Shown here piece after piece: positions 52,085 through 59,751 of a stretch of DNA of 64,000 bases. The notes beneath the pieces were generated by a model, which worked only from the letters and a program-made list of their open reading frames with translations, made no database searches and was not told the DNA's origin. Source of the DNA: Lentibacillus halodurans (lineage in GTDB: Bacteria; Bacillota; Bacilli; Bacillales; Amphibacillaceae). The position numbers and the translations under genes were made by a program. The number at the start of each line of letters is the position of its first letter. The first letter of the stretch is position 1. Location of the stretch: contig NZ_FOJW01000016.1 in assembly GCF_900112045.1 (NCBI RefSeq), positions 1 to 64,000 of the forward strand. Reading direction: 5' to 3'.

Positions 52085-53197
52085 TTGATCGATTTTAACA
52101 AACCATGTCATATTGGGAAAGAAGAAACCGCGATACAGCAAGCCATTGCCAATCAGAAGCTCTCCGGCAATGGCTCATTTGGTAAGAAATGTACGGACTG
52201 GCTGGAAAATCAGCTAGGCTGTGAAAAGGGGATGCTGACCCCTTCCTGCACAGCAGCATTGGAAATGACAGCCCTCTTGACCAAATCTGGTCCAGAAGAT
52301 GAAATCATCATGTCATCTTACACCTTTGTCTCAACGGCGAATGCCTTTGCGCTGAGAGGAGCATCCATCCGATTTGTCGATGTAGAACCAAAAACGATGA
52401 ACATATCACCGGCAGCCATTGAAGCAGCTATCACTGAACAGACGAAGGCAATTGTCGTCGTCCATTATGCCGGTGTGAGCTGTAACATGGATGCGATCAT
52501 GGAGATTGCCAACCGCCATGGCTTATGGGTGATTGAAGATGCTGCCCAGGCACTGACAAGTACATATAACGGAAAACCACTCGGTACAATCGGCCACTTC
52601 GGCACGTTCAGCTTCCACGAAACAAAAAATATCACATGCGGTGAAGGCGGCGCACTGATCATCAACCACCGTGACGCTATCGAACGGGCTGAGATATTGC
52701 AGGAAAAAGGCACAAATCGGAAGCAATTTTTCAAAGGTATGGTCGATAAATACTCATGGCGTGACATTGGCTCATCCTATCTATTGAGCGAACTGAATGC
52801 AGCATACCTGTCTGTTCAATTGGAACATACCGATCAAATTATGGCTGACAGAATGCAAATGTGGCAAACTTATTATGAAGGACTTCGGGACATGGAGACC
52901 ATTTCTTTGCCCTATGTCCCGGACAATTGCACCCATAATGCTCATATGTTTTACATCAAGACAGACCGTCGTTCCGAATTAATCGATTACTTGAAAGAAC
53001 ACGATATAATGGCTGTCACGCATTACGTCTCGTTGCATTCATCCCATGCGGGGAAAACATTCGGCCAATTTGTCGGCAAAGATGATCATACAACTGCTGA
53101 AAGTGAAAAAATCGTCCGACTGCCTTTGTATTATGGACTGGAAGAAAAGGATGTGGATCATGTCATCAGCCATATCAAGCGTTTTTTCGAAATATAA
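52085..53197 (+). CDS. wecE: dTDP-4-amino-4,6-dideoxygalactose transaminase (WecE/RffA-like)
   Basis: The 370-residue DegT/DnrJ/EryC1 family PLP enzyme closely follows E. coli WecE: TPSCTAALEM, MSSYTFVSTANAFALRGA, VDVEPKTMNI, VHYAGVSCNMD, VIEDAAQAL, and the PLP lysine at K181 in SFHETKN, the same position as in WecE. It aminates C4 of dTDP-4-keto-6-deoxyglucose to give dTDP-Fuc4N. The start is a TTG at 52085 after GAGGTG. No separate 3,4-ketoisomerase gene is present or required for the Fuc4NAc route. Confidence 0.9.
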   Translation: MIDFNKPCHIGKEETAIQQAIANQKLSGNGSFGKKCTDWLENQLGCEKGMLTPSCTAALEMTALLTKSGPEDEIIMSSYTFVSTANAFALRGASIRFVDVEPKTMNISPAAIEAAITEQTKAIVVVHYAGVSCNMDAIMEIANRHGLWVIEDAAQALTSTYNGKPLGTIGHFGTFSFHETKNITCGEGGALIINHRDAIERAEILQEKGTNRKQFFKGMVDKYSWRDIGSSYLLSELNAAYLSVQLEHTDQIMADRMQMWQTYYEGLRDMETISLPYVPDNCTHNAHMFYIKTDRRSELIDYLKEHDIMAVTHYVSLHSSHAGKTFGQFVGKDDHTTAESEKIVRLPLYYGLEEKDVDHVISHIKRFFEI

Positions 53198-54842
53198 ACA
53201 TATTCTGTTTGCCTGTCTGGTGATCGCAGCATACCTGTCCCCCTATTACATTTTGGGGGAGGATACACACATCCGTGTCCATGATAATCTGGATTCCAAT
53301 ATTGTCTGGTACAAACTGCTGGCTGAAAGCGGTCAGTTTTTTTCCATTTCTGAACTGCCAAATGTCATCAATGGCTTGCCCAGAAGTACCCTGGCTACGC
53401 CGTTTGACATCATGGTCTGGTTTTATGTCCTGTTTGAACCGATGACCGCCTATACAATCGGTCAAACGATTATGAGGGTTGCCGGATTTTTCGGAATGTA
53501 TTTTTTACTTCGGCGGTATATCAGTTCAAAACGGATTGTGACCGGCGTTTCTCTGGCTTTTGCCTTATTGCCATTTTGGCCATCCGGACTCCTTTCCATT
53601 GCAGGTTTGCCATTAGCGCTGCATTTATTCCTGTCCATCCGGGAAAACAAATGGCACACCCCCTGGTATCACTGGTTCATATTAATAATGATTCCGTTTT
53701 TCTCGAACTTTATCTTGACGTTTGTATTTTTTCTAGGATTAATGGGCGTTATGTGGCTGATCGACTGGATCAGCATCAAACGGGGAAATTGGGCGTTTTT
53801 CACGGCAATTGCCAGTATGACAAGTATTTACCTGATAAAAAATTACATGCTGATATATGCCATGTTTTTCAATGAAAGCTTTATTTCTCACCGGGAAGAT
53901 CTTGATCTTGGTCATAAAGATCTGATGGGGGCCATTCATTTGTTTTTTGATAACTTACTTAATGGACATACACATGACATGGCAGCTCATAAACATATTA
54001 TCCTCCCGGTCATTGGTGTAGCATTGATCGTAGCAATATTCCGGTACTTAAAACCTAAAATGATGATTGGCCTGTTATTGTTTAATGCTGCTCTCTCAAT
54101 GTGGTACGCCTTATGGTATTGGGAAGGGTGGCGTGTTGTGAAAGATAACTTGATGATTGCCAACACGTTCAACTTTAGCAGAATTCATTTTTTGGATCCG
54201 ATGATCTGGTACATTTGCTTTGCCCTTGCATTGTGGATTATTTGGAAACATATGCGATTCGCAAAAGTAATCGTTACCGTCCTGATCGTTGCCCAATGTC
54301 TGCATGTGTTTGGGATGAACGAGGAATTAAAATATAGCGGCATCGGGACGCCAACATTTGCTGAATTTTACTCCGGGGAACTGTTTGATTCGATTGCAGC
54401 TTATATCGGCGAAGATCAATCCGAATACCGGATTGTCAGTATCGGGATTCATCCAACGATTGCACAATTCAACGGCTTTTACACATTGGACACGTACAAT
54501 AACAGCTATCCGCTTGAATATAAAAATAAATTCAGGGAAATAATTGCACCGGAATTGGCAAAGGATGCCGTGATTCAGGACTATTTCGATTCATGGGGCG
54601 GGCGTTTGTACATGTATACGGCTGAACTGGGCAAGGACGATATGGTGAGCAAAAATAGTAACACAGTGCTGGATAACCTTAATATCAATACTCAAGCATT
54701 AGCTGATTTAGGCGGTGACTACATATTTTCCGCCGTACCAATCGATAACCATGAGGAAAATCAGCTGGCATTTAAGCGCAGTTTTGAAAACAGCCAATCC
54801 CCATGGAAGATTTACTTGTACCGCGTTAAAGCAGCTGAATGA
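53160..54842 (+). CDS. DUF6044 (YkoS-like) integral membrane protein, putative glycosyltransferase
   Basis: The ~560-residue protein has about twelve hydrophobic segments and a ~150-residue C-terminal extracellular-type domain (YIGEDQSEYRIVSIGIHPTIAQ). Near the N-terminus GEDTHIRVHDNLDSNIVWYK carries acidic and histidine residues in the first outer loop, as in GT-C enzymes. YkoS of B. subtilis is the family member; YfhO/YkoS-type proteins pair with a GT2 enzyme to add sugars to wall polymers outside the cell. I start at ATG 53160 (AAAAGGA nine bases upstream), overlapping the aminotransferase by 38 bases. Confidence 0.82.
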   Translation: MSSAISSVFSKYKHILFACLVIAAYLSPYYILGEDTHIRVHDNLDSNIVWYKLLAESGQFFSISELPNVINGLPRSTLATPFDIMVWFYVLFEPMTAYTIGQTIMRVAGFFGMYFLLRRYISSKRIVTGVSLAFALLPFWPSGLLSIAGLPLALHLFLSIRENKWHTPWYHWFILIMIPFFSNFILTFVFFLGLMGVMWLIDWISIKRGNWAFFTAIASMTSIYLIKNYMLIYAMFFNESFISHREDLDLGHKDLMGAIHLFFDNLLNGHTHDMAAHKHIILPVIGVALIVAIFRYLKPKMMIGLLLFNAALSMWYALWYWEGWRVVKDNLMIANTFNFSRIHFLDPMIWYICFALALWIIWKHMRFAKVIVTVLIVAQCLHVFGMNEELKYSGIGTPTFAEFYSGELFDSIAAYIGEDQSEYRIVSIGIHPTIAQFNGFYTLDTYNNSYPLEYKNKFREIIAPELAKDAVIQDYFDSWGGRLYMYTAELGKDDMVSKNSNTVLDNLNINTQALADLGGDYIFSAVPIDNHEENQLAFKRSFENSQSPWKIYLYRVKAAE

Positions 54843-54854
54843 ATCAGCAGTATG

Positions 54855-54889
54855 GTGGCATCCGTTTTAATGGGTGCCACGTTTTAATC
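54855..54889 (+). terminator. Terminator of the Fuc4NAc operon
   Basis: GTGGCATCC pairs with GGGTGCCAC (one wobble) and is followed by GTTTTAATC, 13 bases after the last stop codon of the seven-gene operon. Confidence 0.8.
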
Positions 54890-54932
54890 TGGCAATGGTG
54901 TTCCATACAAGACATTTAACCCTTAAAAAGCA

Positions 54933-55376
54933 TTAATAATCCGTGTAATCCCATAAAATCTTCCATTCACCGTCAATTTCCGTTGCAAACACATTTTGTA
55001 CCAGTGTGAAATTCCCGTACTTGCCTTGATAATACTGTTCTACGATCACTTTGTAGACAACATCAATCGTGGCTGCATCTACTTCAGGCTTCCAGTCTTT
55101 AATTTCATTTGCTTCCTCCACCGAAAAGGAAAATGTCGTTACCCCGAAATGATTCATGAACACATGAGCACGGTCCTGCAAATAATGAGCTTTATCAAAT
55201 TTTTCTTTCATGAATGGATGAAACATCTCCCAGGAATCCGAAAAATCGGCATTTTGTTCATGTGTATAAAATGTTTCAACCGCTTCAATTGCCTGTTTCT
55301 CTGAGGATTTATAAAAAAGAAAGAAAATGGCTACACCAACCAATACCACGATGAAAATCACCACAATATTCCGCAT
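54933..55376 (-). CDS. Single-pass membrane-anchored protein of unknown function
   Basis: The 147-residue protein begins with one membrane helix (MRNIVVIFIVVLVGVAIFFLFY), followed by a soluble domain of about 120 residues (AVETFYTHEQNADFSDSWEMFHPFM at its start, EIDGEWKILWDYTDY at its end). The pattern of a helix, then a sheet ending in GEWKI is like NTF2-type/DUF4878 extracytoplasmic proteins. ATG 55376 follows GGGAGGGG. No function is assigned. Monocistronic, convergent with the surface-sugar operon. Confidence 0.7.
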   Translation of the reverse strand: MRNIVVIFIVVLVGVAIFFLFYKSSEKQAIEAVETFYTHEQNADFSDSWEMFHPFMKEKFDKAHYLQDRAHVFMNHFGVTTFSFSVEEANEIKDWKPEVDAATIDVVYKVIVEQYYQGKYGNFTLVQNVFATEIDGEWKILWDYTDY

Positions 55377-55620
55377 CGGACCCCTCCCACACCATATTAA
55401 TATCATTTTATTCCCAAAAAGGACAAATCAGTACATGGCATTAAACCAGTCTCTTCTCATACAGCTAAAAAATCAGCTTATCACTTTATATAAGTATTTA
55501 GTATCTATTTTGTGAGTTTAAATAATTTATTTTTATCATAAACTGCCATATGATTATAAGTGAAGGAAGTAAAGGAAAACTTCCTTCACGATTGTGGCCA
55601 CTGGGTGCCATTTCCCAAAA

Positions 55621-55700
55621 GTGAAACCTCATTCAACGGAACGATTTTGCCGCTGAATGTTTGAGGATTACTGTCCGTTAAGGCGTCATAAAAATCTGGA
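55621..55700. repeat. Dispersed intergenic repeat, copy 3 (short)
   Basis: It has the head GTGAAACCTCATTCA, then a stem formed by CATTCA-A-CGG and CCG-C-TGAATG (55631-55660). It lies directly upstream of the ribosome site of the MmgE/PrpD gene and would be in its leader RNA. Confidence 0.5.
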
Positions 55701-55710
55701 GGTGATTCAC

Positions 55711-57099
55711 ATGTCAAACGAAAAAACAATGGTTGAACAGCTGGGTGAGTGGGCTCACAATGCTGACTGGAATAACTTGTCCGAACAGGCAAAGGAAGCA
55801 CTGAAAAGACGGGTGCTGGATTCTATTGGAGTTGCCATTGGAGCACTTCACGGCGAACCTGTACAAAACATTCGCAGGATGACAGCGGATCTTGGCGGTA
55901 AAGGGCTTGTTACACTGATCGGTGGCGGAAAAACAACCCCGGACTACGCAACGTTTTTTAACGGAGCTGCTGTCCGCTATCTCGATTTTAATGATGCCTA
56001 TCTTGCCCGAGAAGAAACCGGGCATCCTTCCGATAACATCGCACCGGTGCTCGCGGCAGCAGAATATGCTGACGCGGACGGACGTGACTTTCTGCTGGCG
56101 CTTGCGATTGCCTATCAGGTGCAATGCCGCCTGTCAGATGTGGCGCCTGTCCGGAAACATGGATTTGACCATACCGTTCAGGGTGCATATGGTGCTGCAA
56201 CGGGAGCAGCTCGTGCAATGGGACTCAGCTGGAATCAAATTGCTAACGCGATTACCATTGCCGGTACCGGATATCATTCGCTCAGGGTAACAAGAACCGG
56301 TGAGCTGTCAAATTATAAAGGACTCGCCTATCCGAACACAGCAAAGGGAGCGGTTCATGCAACAATGCTTGCCAAATACGGCATTACCGGCCCCCGAGAA
56401 GTTTTTGAAGGAAACAAAGGGTTGATGGATGCCATCACAGGAGAATTTGCAATCGATTGGAAAAAAGAAAATCTCGAACGTGTTACCGATACGATCATCA
56501 AGCGATTCAATGCAGAAATTCATTCTCAATCGTCCATTGAAGGACTACTGGAGCTTCGCGATCGTGAATATATTGAACCTGAAAATATCAAAGCAATCCG
56601 GCTCAATACGTTTGATGTCGCCTATAATATCATCGGCGGCGGAGAAGAAGGCGGGAAAAAACGTATCCGTTATAAAGAAGAGGCTGACCATTCATTGCCA
56701 TATATGCTGGCTGCCGCATATCTCGATGGCCAGATCATGCCGGAGCAGTATAAACCCGGTCGTATCAAGCGTAATGACGTCCAAGAGCTGCTGCAAAAAG
56801 TCGATGTCACACCTAATGCAGCGTACAGCAGACGTTTTCCGGGTGAAATGGCCTGCAGAATCGAACTGGAAACAAAAGATGGACGGATTTTTAAGATTGA
56901 AAAAAGTGATTATCAAGGGTTTACAACACATCCCGCCAGCTGGGATGTCCTGATGGAAAAATATAATGGTTTGACGCAGGGGATCGACAGTGAACTTACT
57001 CAGGAAATCGCGGACACCATTAGAAATTTGGAACATGTGAAAGTCCGTGAATTAACCGAATTACTTGGACAAATTAAAACCAGAGAGGATGACGCATGA
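55711..57099 (+). CDS. MmgE/PrpD-family protein
   Basis: The ~462-residue protein has the all-helical MmgE/PrpD fold: LKRRVLDSIGVAIGAL, the GHPSDNIAPVLAAAEYADADGRDFL block in the active-site region, and AYGAATGAARAMGL. The family includes 2-methylcitrate dehydratase, cis-aconitate decarboxylase and iminodisuccinate epimerase, so the reaction cannot be read from the sequence. ATG 55711 has GGAGGTG upstream. It shares ATGA with the ComA-like gene, so the pair is cotranslated and probably acts in one pathway. No other methylcitrate-cycle gene is present. Confidence 0.88.
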   Translation: MSNEKTMVEQLGEWAHNADWNNLSEQAKEALKRRVLDSIGVAIGALHGEPVQNIRRMTADLGGKGLVTLIGGGKTTPDYATFFNGAAVRYLDFNDAYLAREETGHPSDNIAPVLAAAEYADADGRDFLLALAIAYQVQCRLSDVAPVRKHGFDHTVQGAYGAATGAARAMGLSWNQIANAITIAGTGYHSLRVTRTGELSNYKGLAYPNTAKGAVHATMLAKYGITGPREVFEGNKGLMDAITGEFAIDWKKENLERVTDTIIKRFNAEIHSQSSIEGLLELRDREYIEPENIKAIRLNTFDVAYNIIGGGEEGGKKRIRYKEEADHSLPYMLAAAYLDGQIMPEQYKPGRIKRNDVQELLQKVDVTPNAAYSRRFPGEMACRIELETKDGRIFKIEKSDYQGFTTHPASWDVLMEKYNGLTQGIDSELTQEIADTIRNLEHVKVRELTELLGQIKTREDDA

Positions 57100-57923
57100 T
57101 GCGTAACCAAAGAGCTTTTCAAGATATTCGAATGAACAGCCGTCAGGAAAAACCACGTACTCATGGGATTACCGAAATCCGCGGACCATACTATGCTGTT
57201 ATGGGCACAAGTTATTTACAGGATATTCTGGAAACCATGGGTGATTATGTGGACATTTTGAAGTTTTCCGGCGGAGCCTTCACCTTATACCCGGAAAATA
57301 AGCTTCGGGAACTGCTCGATCTTGCTCATGAATTTGGCGTCAAAGTGTCAACGGGAGGCTTTATGGAAACTGTCCTGACACAAGGGCCTGAAGCAGTTGA
57401 TCATTATATCAATGAATGCAAGCGCGTCGGCTTTGACATAATCGAAATTTCAACTGGCTTTATCACCATGCCTACCGATGATATTGTCCGCCTAGTTGAG
57501 AAAGTACAAAAAGCTGGCCTTCTCGCCAAACCCGAAATCGGCATCCAATTCGGAGCCGGCGGAACCAACACGGTCGAACAAAATGAAGCAGAAGGCATTA
57601 CCGACCCATCACACGCGATTGAAATCGGTAAACGCTGCCTGGATGCCGGCGCCTATATGCTGATGATTGAATCAGAAGGGATTACCGAAAGCGTCAGCAA
57701 TTGGCGGACGGAAATGGCCACTCAGTTTGCACGTGAACTCGGCACAGAAAATGTTATGTTCGAAGCCGCCGATCCGGATGTGTTTGAATGGTATATTAAA
57801 AACTATGGCCCCGATGTAAATGTATTCGTCGACCACAGTCAGATCGTTCAGCTGGAAGTGCTGCGCCGCGGCATTTGGGGAACAAAAGATTTATGGGGCC
57901 GTGTCGTCACGTTTAATGAATAA
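57096..57923 (+). CDS. ComA-family phosphosulfolactate synthase-like protein
   Basis: The 275-residue TIM-barrel protein follows the ComA family: GPYYAVMGTSYLQDILETMG, VDILKFSGGAFTLYPE (the active-site lysine region), GVKVSTGGFMETVL, GFDIIEISTGFI, PEIGIQFGAGG and MIESEGITE, ending VFVDHSQIVQLEVLRRGIWG. ComA adds sulfite to phosphoenolpyruvate to make phosphosulfolactate (archaeal coenzyme M synthesis; spore sulfolactate in Bacillus). No ComB or ComC gene is adjacent. Start is ATG 57096 or 57099; the family alone does not settle the substrate. Confidence 0.88.
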   Translation: MMRNQRAFQDIRMNSRQEKPRTHGITEIRGPYYAVMGTSYLQDILETMGDYVDILKFSGGAFTLYPENKLRELLDLAHEFGVKVSTGGFMETVLTQGPEAVDHYINECKRVGFDIIEISTGFITMPTDDIVRLVEKVQKAGLLAKPEIGIQFGAGGTNTVEQNEAEGITDPSHAIEIGKRCLDAGAYMLMIESEGITESVSNWRTEMATQFARELGTENVMFEAADPDVFEWYIKNYGPDVNVFVDHSQIVQLEVLRRGIWGTKDLWGRVVTFNE

Positions 57924-57940
57924 TAAACCATATTTGGAAT

Positions 57941-58079
57941 GAGACTGGGACATAACTAAAGTAAAGCGGCTTAAAAGACCACCAAAGTCCGTTTTAGCTG
58001 CGTATTTTCCGCAGCGGAGACATACCTTGCTTTGTTTGTTCGGATTTTTGTTTTATAAACGTTCTTTTGTCCCAGCCTC
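57941..58079. repeat. MITE-like intergenic element, short copy
   Basis: The 139-bp element runs from GAGACTGGGACA to TTTTGTCCCAGCCTC and is the reverse complement of the outer parts of 31309-31616, lacking that copy's ~170-bp centre. It lies 18 bp after the ComA-like stop and could fold as that operon's terminator. Confidence 0.75.
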
Positions 58080-58282
58080 GTTTTCTACGATTAGTCAAGT
58101 ATAAATATTAAACTAATGATTATTCTACTTTACCTATTTTGCACATAGGAAATAAACCTCAGCGATTCAATTTTTTTAAACTGAGGGCATTCGTGATATA
58201 ATGTTAATATATGATTGGTCAATAGAAACCACGTACGAATAATCGTACTTTGTATTGTTCCTGACCATGGAATAGATACATT

Positions 58283-58489
58283 TTAGTAGTTGTTGATACA
58301 AGCTACTATCACAACCTTGTCCTTCTTAGGATGAGGTTGTTTTTTTAATTTGTAATAGTAATCTACAATGTGATTTGGTGCTGCTTTTTGTTGGCGCATC
58401 ATGTTCCGAACAACGAAGTATAAGACTTTCCTTCCTTTTGGATTCCCTCGCTTATTAATGTTATCTTGACCTGCAAAATTACCGGATTG
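58283..58489 (-). pseudogene. IS110-family transposase, C-terminal remnant
   Basis: The minus strand reads QSGNFAGQDNINKRGNPKGR followed by KVLYFVVRNMMRQQ and KKDKVVIVACINNY, then a stop at 58283. This fits the conserved C-terminal block of IS110 transposases (SGxFxGxxNKISKRGxPxxRxALY... and the KKxxVAxx end). The upstream two thirds of the gene are missing, and the frame is lost where the 21-bp array begins. Inactive. Confidence 0.75.
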
Positions 58490-58640
58490 ATATTAGTTTG
58501 TCACACGATTTGGTACTGCTCTCGGTCAGTTTTTTGCATGACGCGATCGATTTTGTGCTATCCTCAATCAGTTTCGGATATGGCTCGATCGAAACTTTAT
58601 CCTTCTCTCGACCATTTGAATTTGGTCTTGAGCGATGGAT
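58490..58640. repeat. Degenerate 21-bp array, locus 4
   Basis: Consecutive units begin CTCGGTCAGTTTTTT (58521), CGCGATCGATTTTGT (58542), CTCAATCAGTTTCGG (58563), CTCGATCGAAACTTT (58584) and CTCGACCATTTGAAT (58607); periods are 21, 21, 21 and 23 bp. The core CGGTCA/CGATCA with a T-rich follow-on matches the arrays at 3395, 5034 and 40085. It abuts the IS110 remnant. Confidence 0.55.
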
Positions 58641-58752
58641 ACGATAAACCCCCTTCTCCATTTCTCAAACAAGGAAGCATTCGTTATAATAGACAGCAGC
58701 TATCATTTGTGGACCCCATTTATAACATGATTGTCCTTAAGGAGGGCTGTGC

Positions 58753-59586
58753 ATGAGCAAAACCATACGGGATTTATTTTTAATTGTCATTGGATCATTT
58801 ATATTCTCTATCGGCGTCAATTATTTCGCAATTCCCAACCGTTTATCAGAAGGCGGGGTCATCGGGATTACGATTGTTACGTATTATTTATTCGAATGGT
58901 CACCAGGTGTTGTGAATTTTGTACTCAATACCACTCTTGTCGCAGCAGGCTATAGATTTTTCGAAAAACGTGTCACCATTTACACGATCATTGCTATTAT
59001 TTTCACATCACTTTTTTTACATGTAACCGTTGATTGGGGCAGTGAAATTAATGATGATATGCTGCTGGCAGCCTTATTTGCCGGTCTGGGAGTCGGTCTG
59101 GGACTTGGCCTTATCTTCCGGGCCGGTGGGACATCAGGCGGTTCTGCCATTCTTGCCCGCCTCGCCAGTCAGTTGTTCGGCTGGACGATTGGAAAAGGGA
59201 TGCTTATCATCGATGTCGCCGTTATTGCAGGATCAGCATTTATCATCGGACAGGAACGGGCTATGTACACGCTCATTTCCGTATATGTCGGAGCAAAAAT
59301 CATTGATGTTGTAGTGGAAGGTGCTAATGAACGGACAGCGGTCATGATTATTTCCAGCTCTCCTGATGAAGTATTGGAGGCCGTTACGCGTAAAATGGCA
59401 CGCGGTATTACAGTGCTGGAGGGAAGAGGAGGCTACACCAAGTCACAGCAGGAAGTTTTGTATCTTGTTATCAATAGATATGAAATCGTACCATTCCGAA
59501 AAATTATTACCGACATTGACCCGAATGCATATGTGACCGTTCACCCCGTCCAGGAAATTTTCCGAAAAGGCTATAAGGGGAGATGA
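58753..59586 (+). CDS. YitT-family membrane protein
   Basis: The 277-residue protein has five to six transmembrane helices (IRDLFLIVIGSFIFSIGVNYFAIPN; EGGVIGITIVTYYLF; RAGGTSGGSAILARLASQLFGWTIGKGM) followed by a cytoplasmic DUF2179 domain (ITVLEGRGGYTKSQQEVLYLVINRYEI, DPNAYVTVHPVQEIFRKGY). Bacillus genomes carry several paralogues of unknown function. AAGGAGG precedes the ATG. Monocistronic, after a ~830-bp repeat-filled gap. Confidence 0.92.
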   Translation: MSKTIRDLFLIVIGSFIFSIGVNYFAIPNRLSEGGVIGITIVTYYLFEWSPGVVNFVLNTTLVAAGYRFFEKRVTIYTIIAIIFTSLFLHVTVDWGSEINDDMLLAALFAGLGVGLGLGLIFRAGGTSGGSAILARLASQLFGWTIGKGMLIIDVAVIAGSAFIIGQERAMYTLISVYVGAKIIDVVVEGANERTAVMIISSSPDEVLEAVTRKMARGITVLEGRGGYTKSQQEVLYLVINRYEIVPFRKIITDIDPNAYVTVHPVQEIFRKGYKGR

Positions 59587-59706
59587 AGGAAGACCGTGTC
59601 AACTCGGGCGCCTGAAGTCTATGGACTCCTGGCTAATGTTCCAGCTTCCAGGCGTTTCACCTGGCGTTGCAGCAAGTTTTTCAAAAGTTCCACAAAACTG
59701 GCTTAT

Positions 59707-59750
59707 AAAAAAGTCCTCCACTCCCAGCCAGGGAATGAAAGGACTTTTTT
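59707..59750. terminator. Bidirectional terminator
   Basis: AAAAAAGTCCT pairs with AGGACTTTTTT between the convergent YitT and AbgT genes. About 50 bp before it, a separate hairpin (CGCCTGAAG / CTTCCAGGCG, 59609-59654) lies in the YitT 3' region. Confidence 0.88.
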
Positions 59751-59751
59751 A

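Noticed and set aside
48163-54842. The operon as a dTDP-rhamnose pathway
   Set aside because: RfbC and RfbD are absent, while WecE- and WecD-like genes are present, which points to the 4-amino sugar branch.
58490-58640. Regularly spaced repeats that might be a CRISPR array
   Set aside because: Units are imperfect throughout, with no conserved repeat alternating with unique spacers, the period is only 21-23 bp, and no cas gene is in the window.
58479-58661. A 60-aa minus-strand ORF with a seven-residue repeat
   Set aside because: The periodicity comes from the 21-bp DNA array; there is no ribosome site and it runs across the end of the transposase remnant in a different frame.
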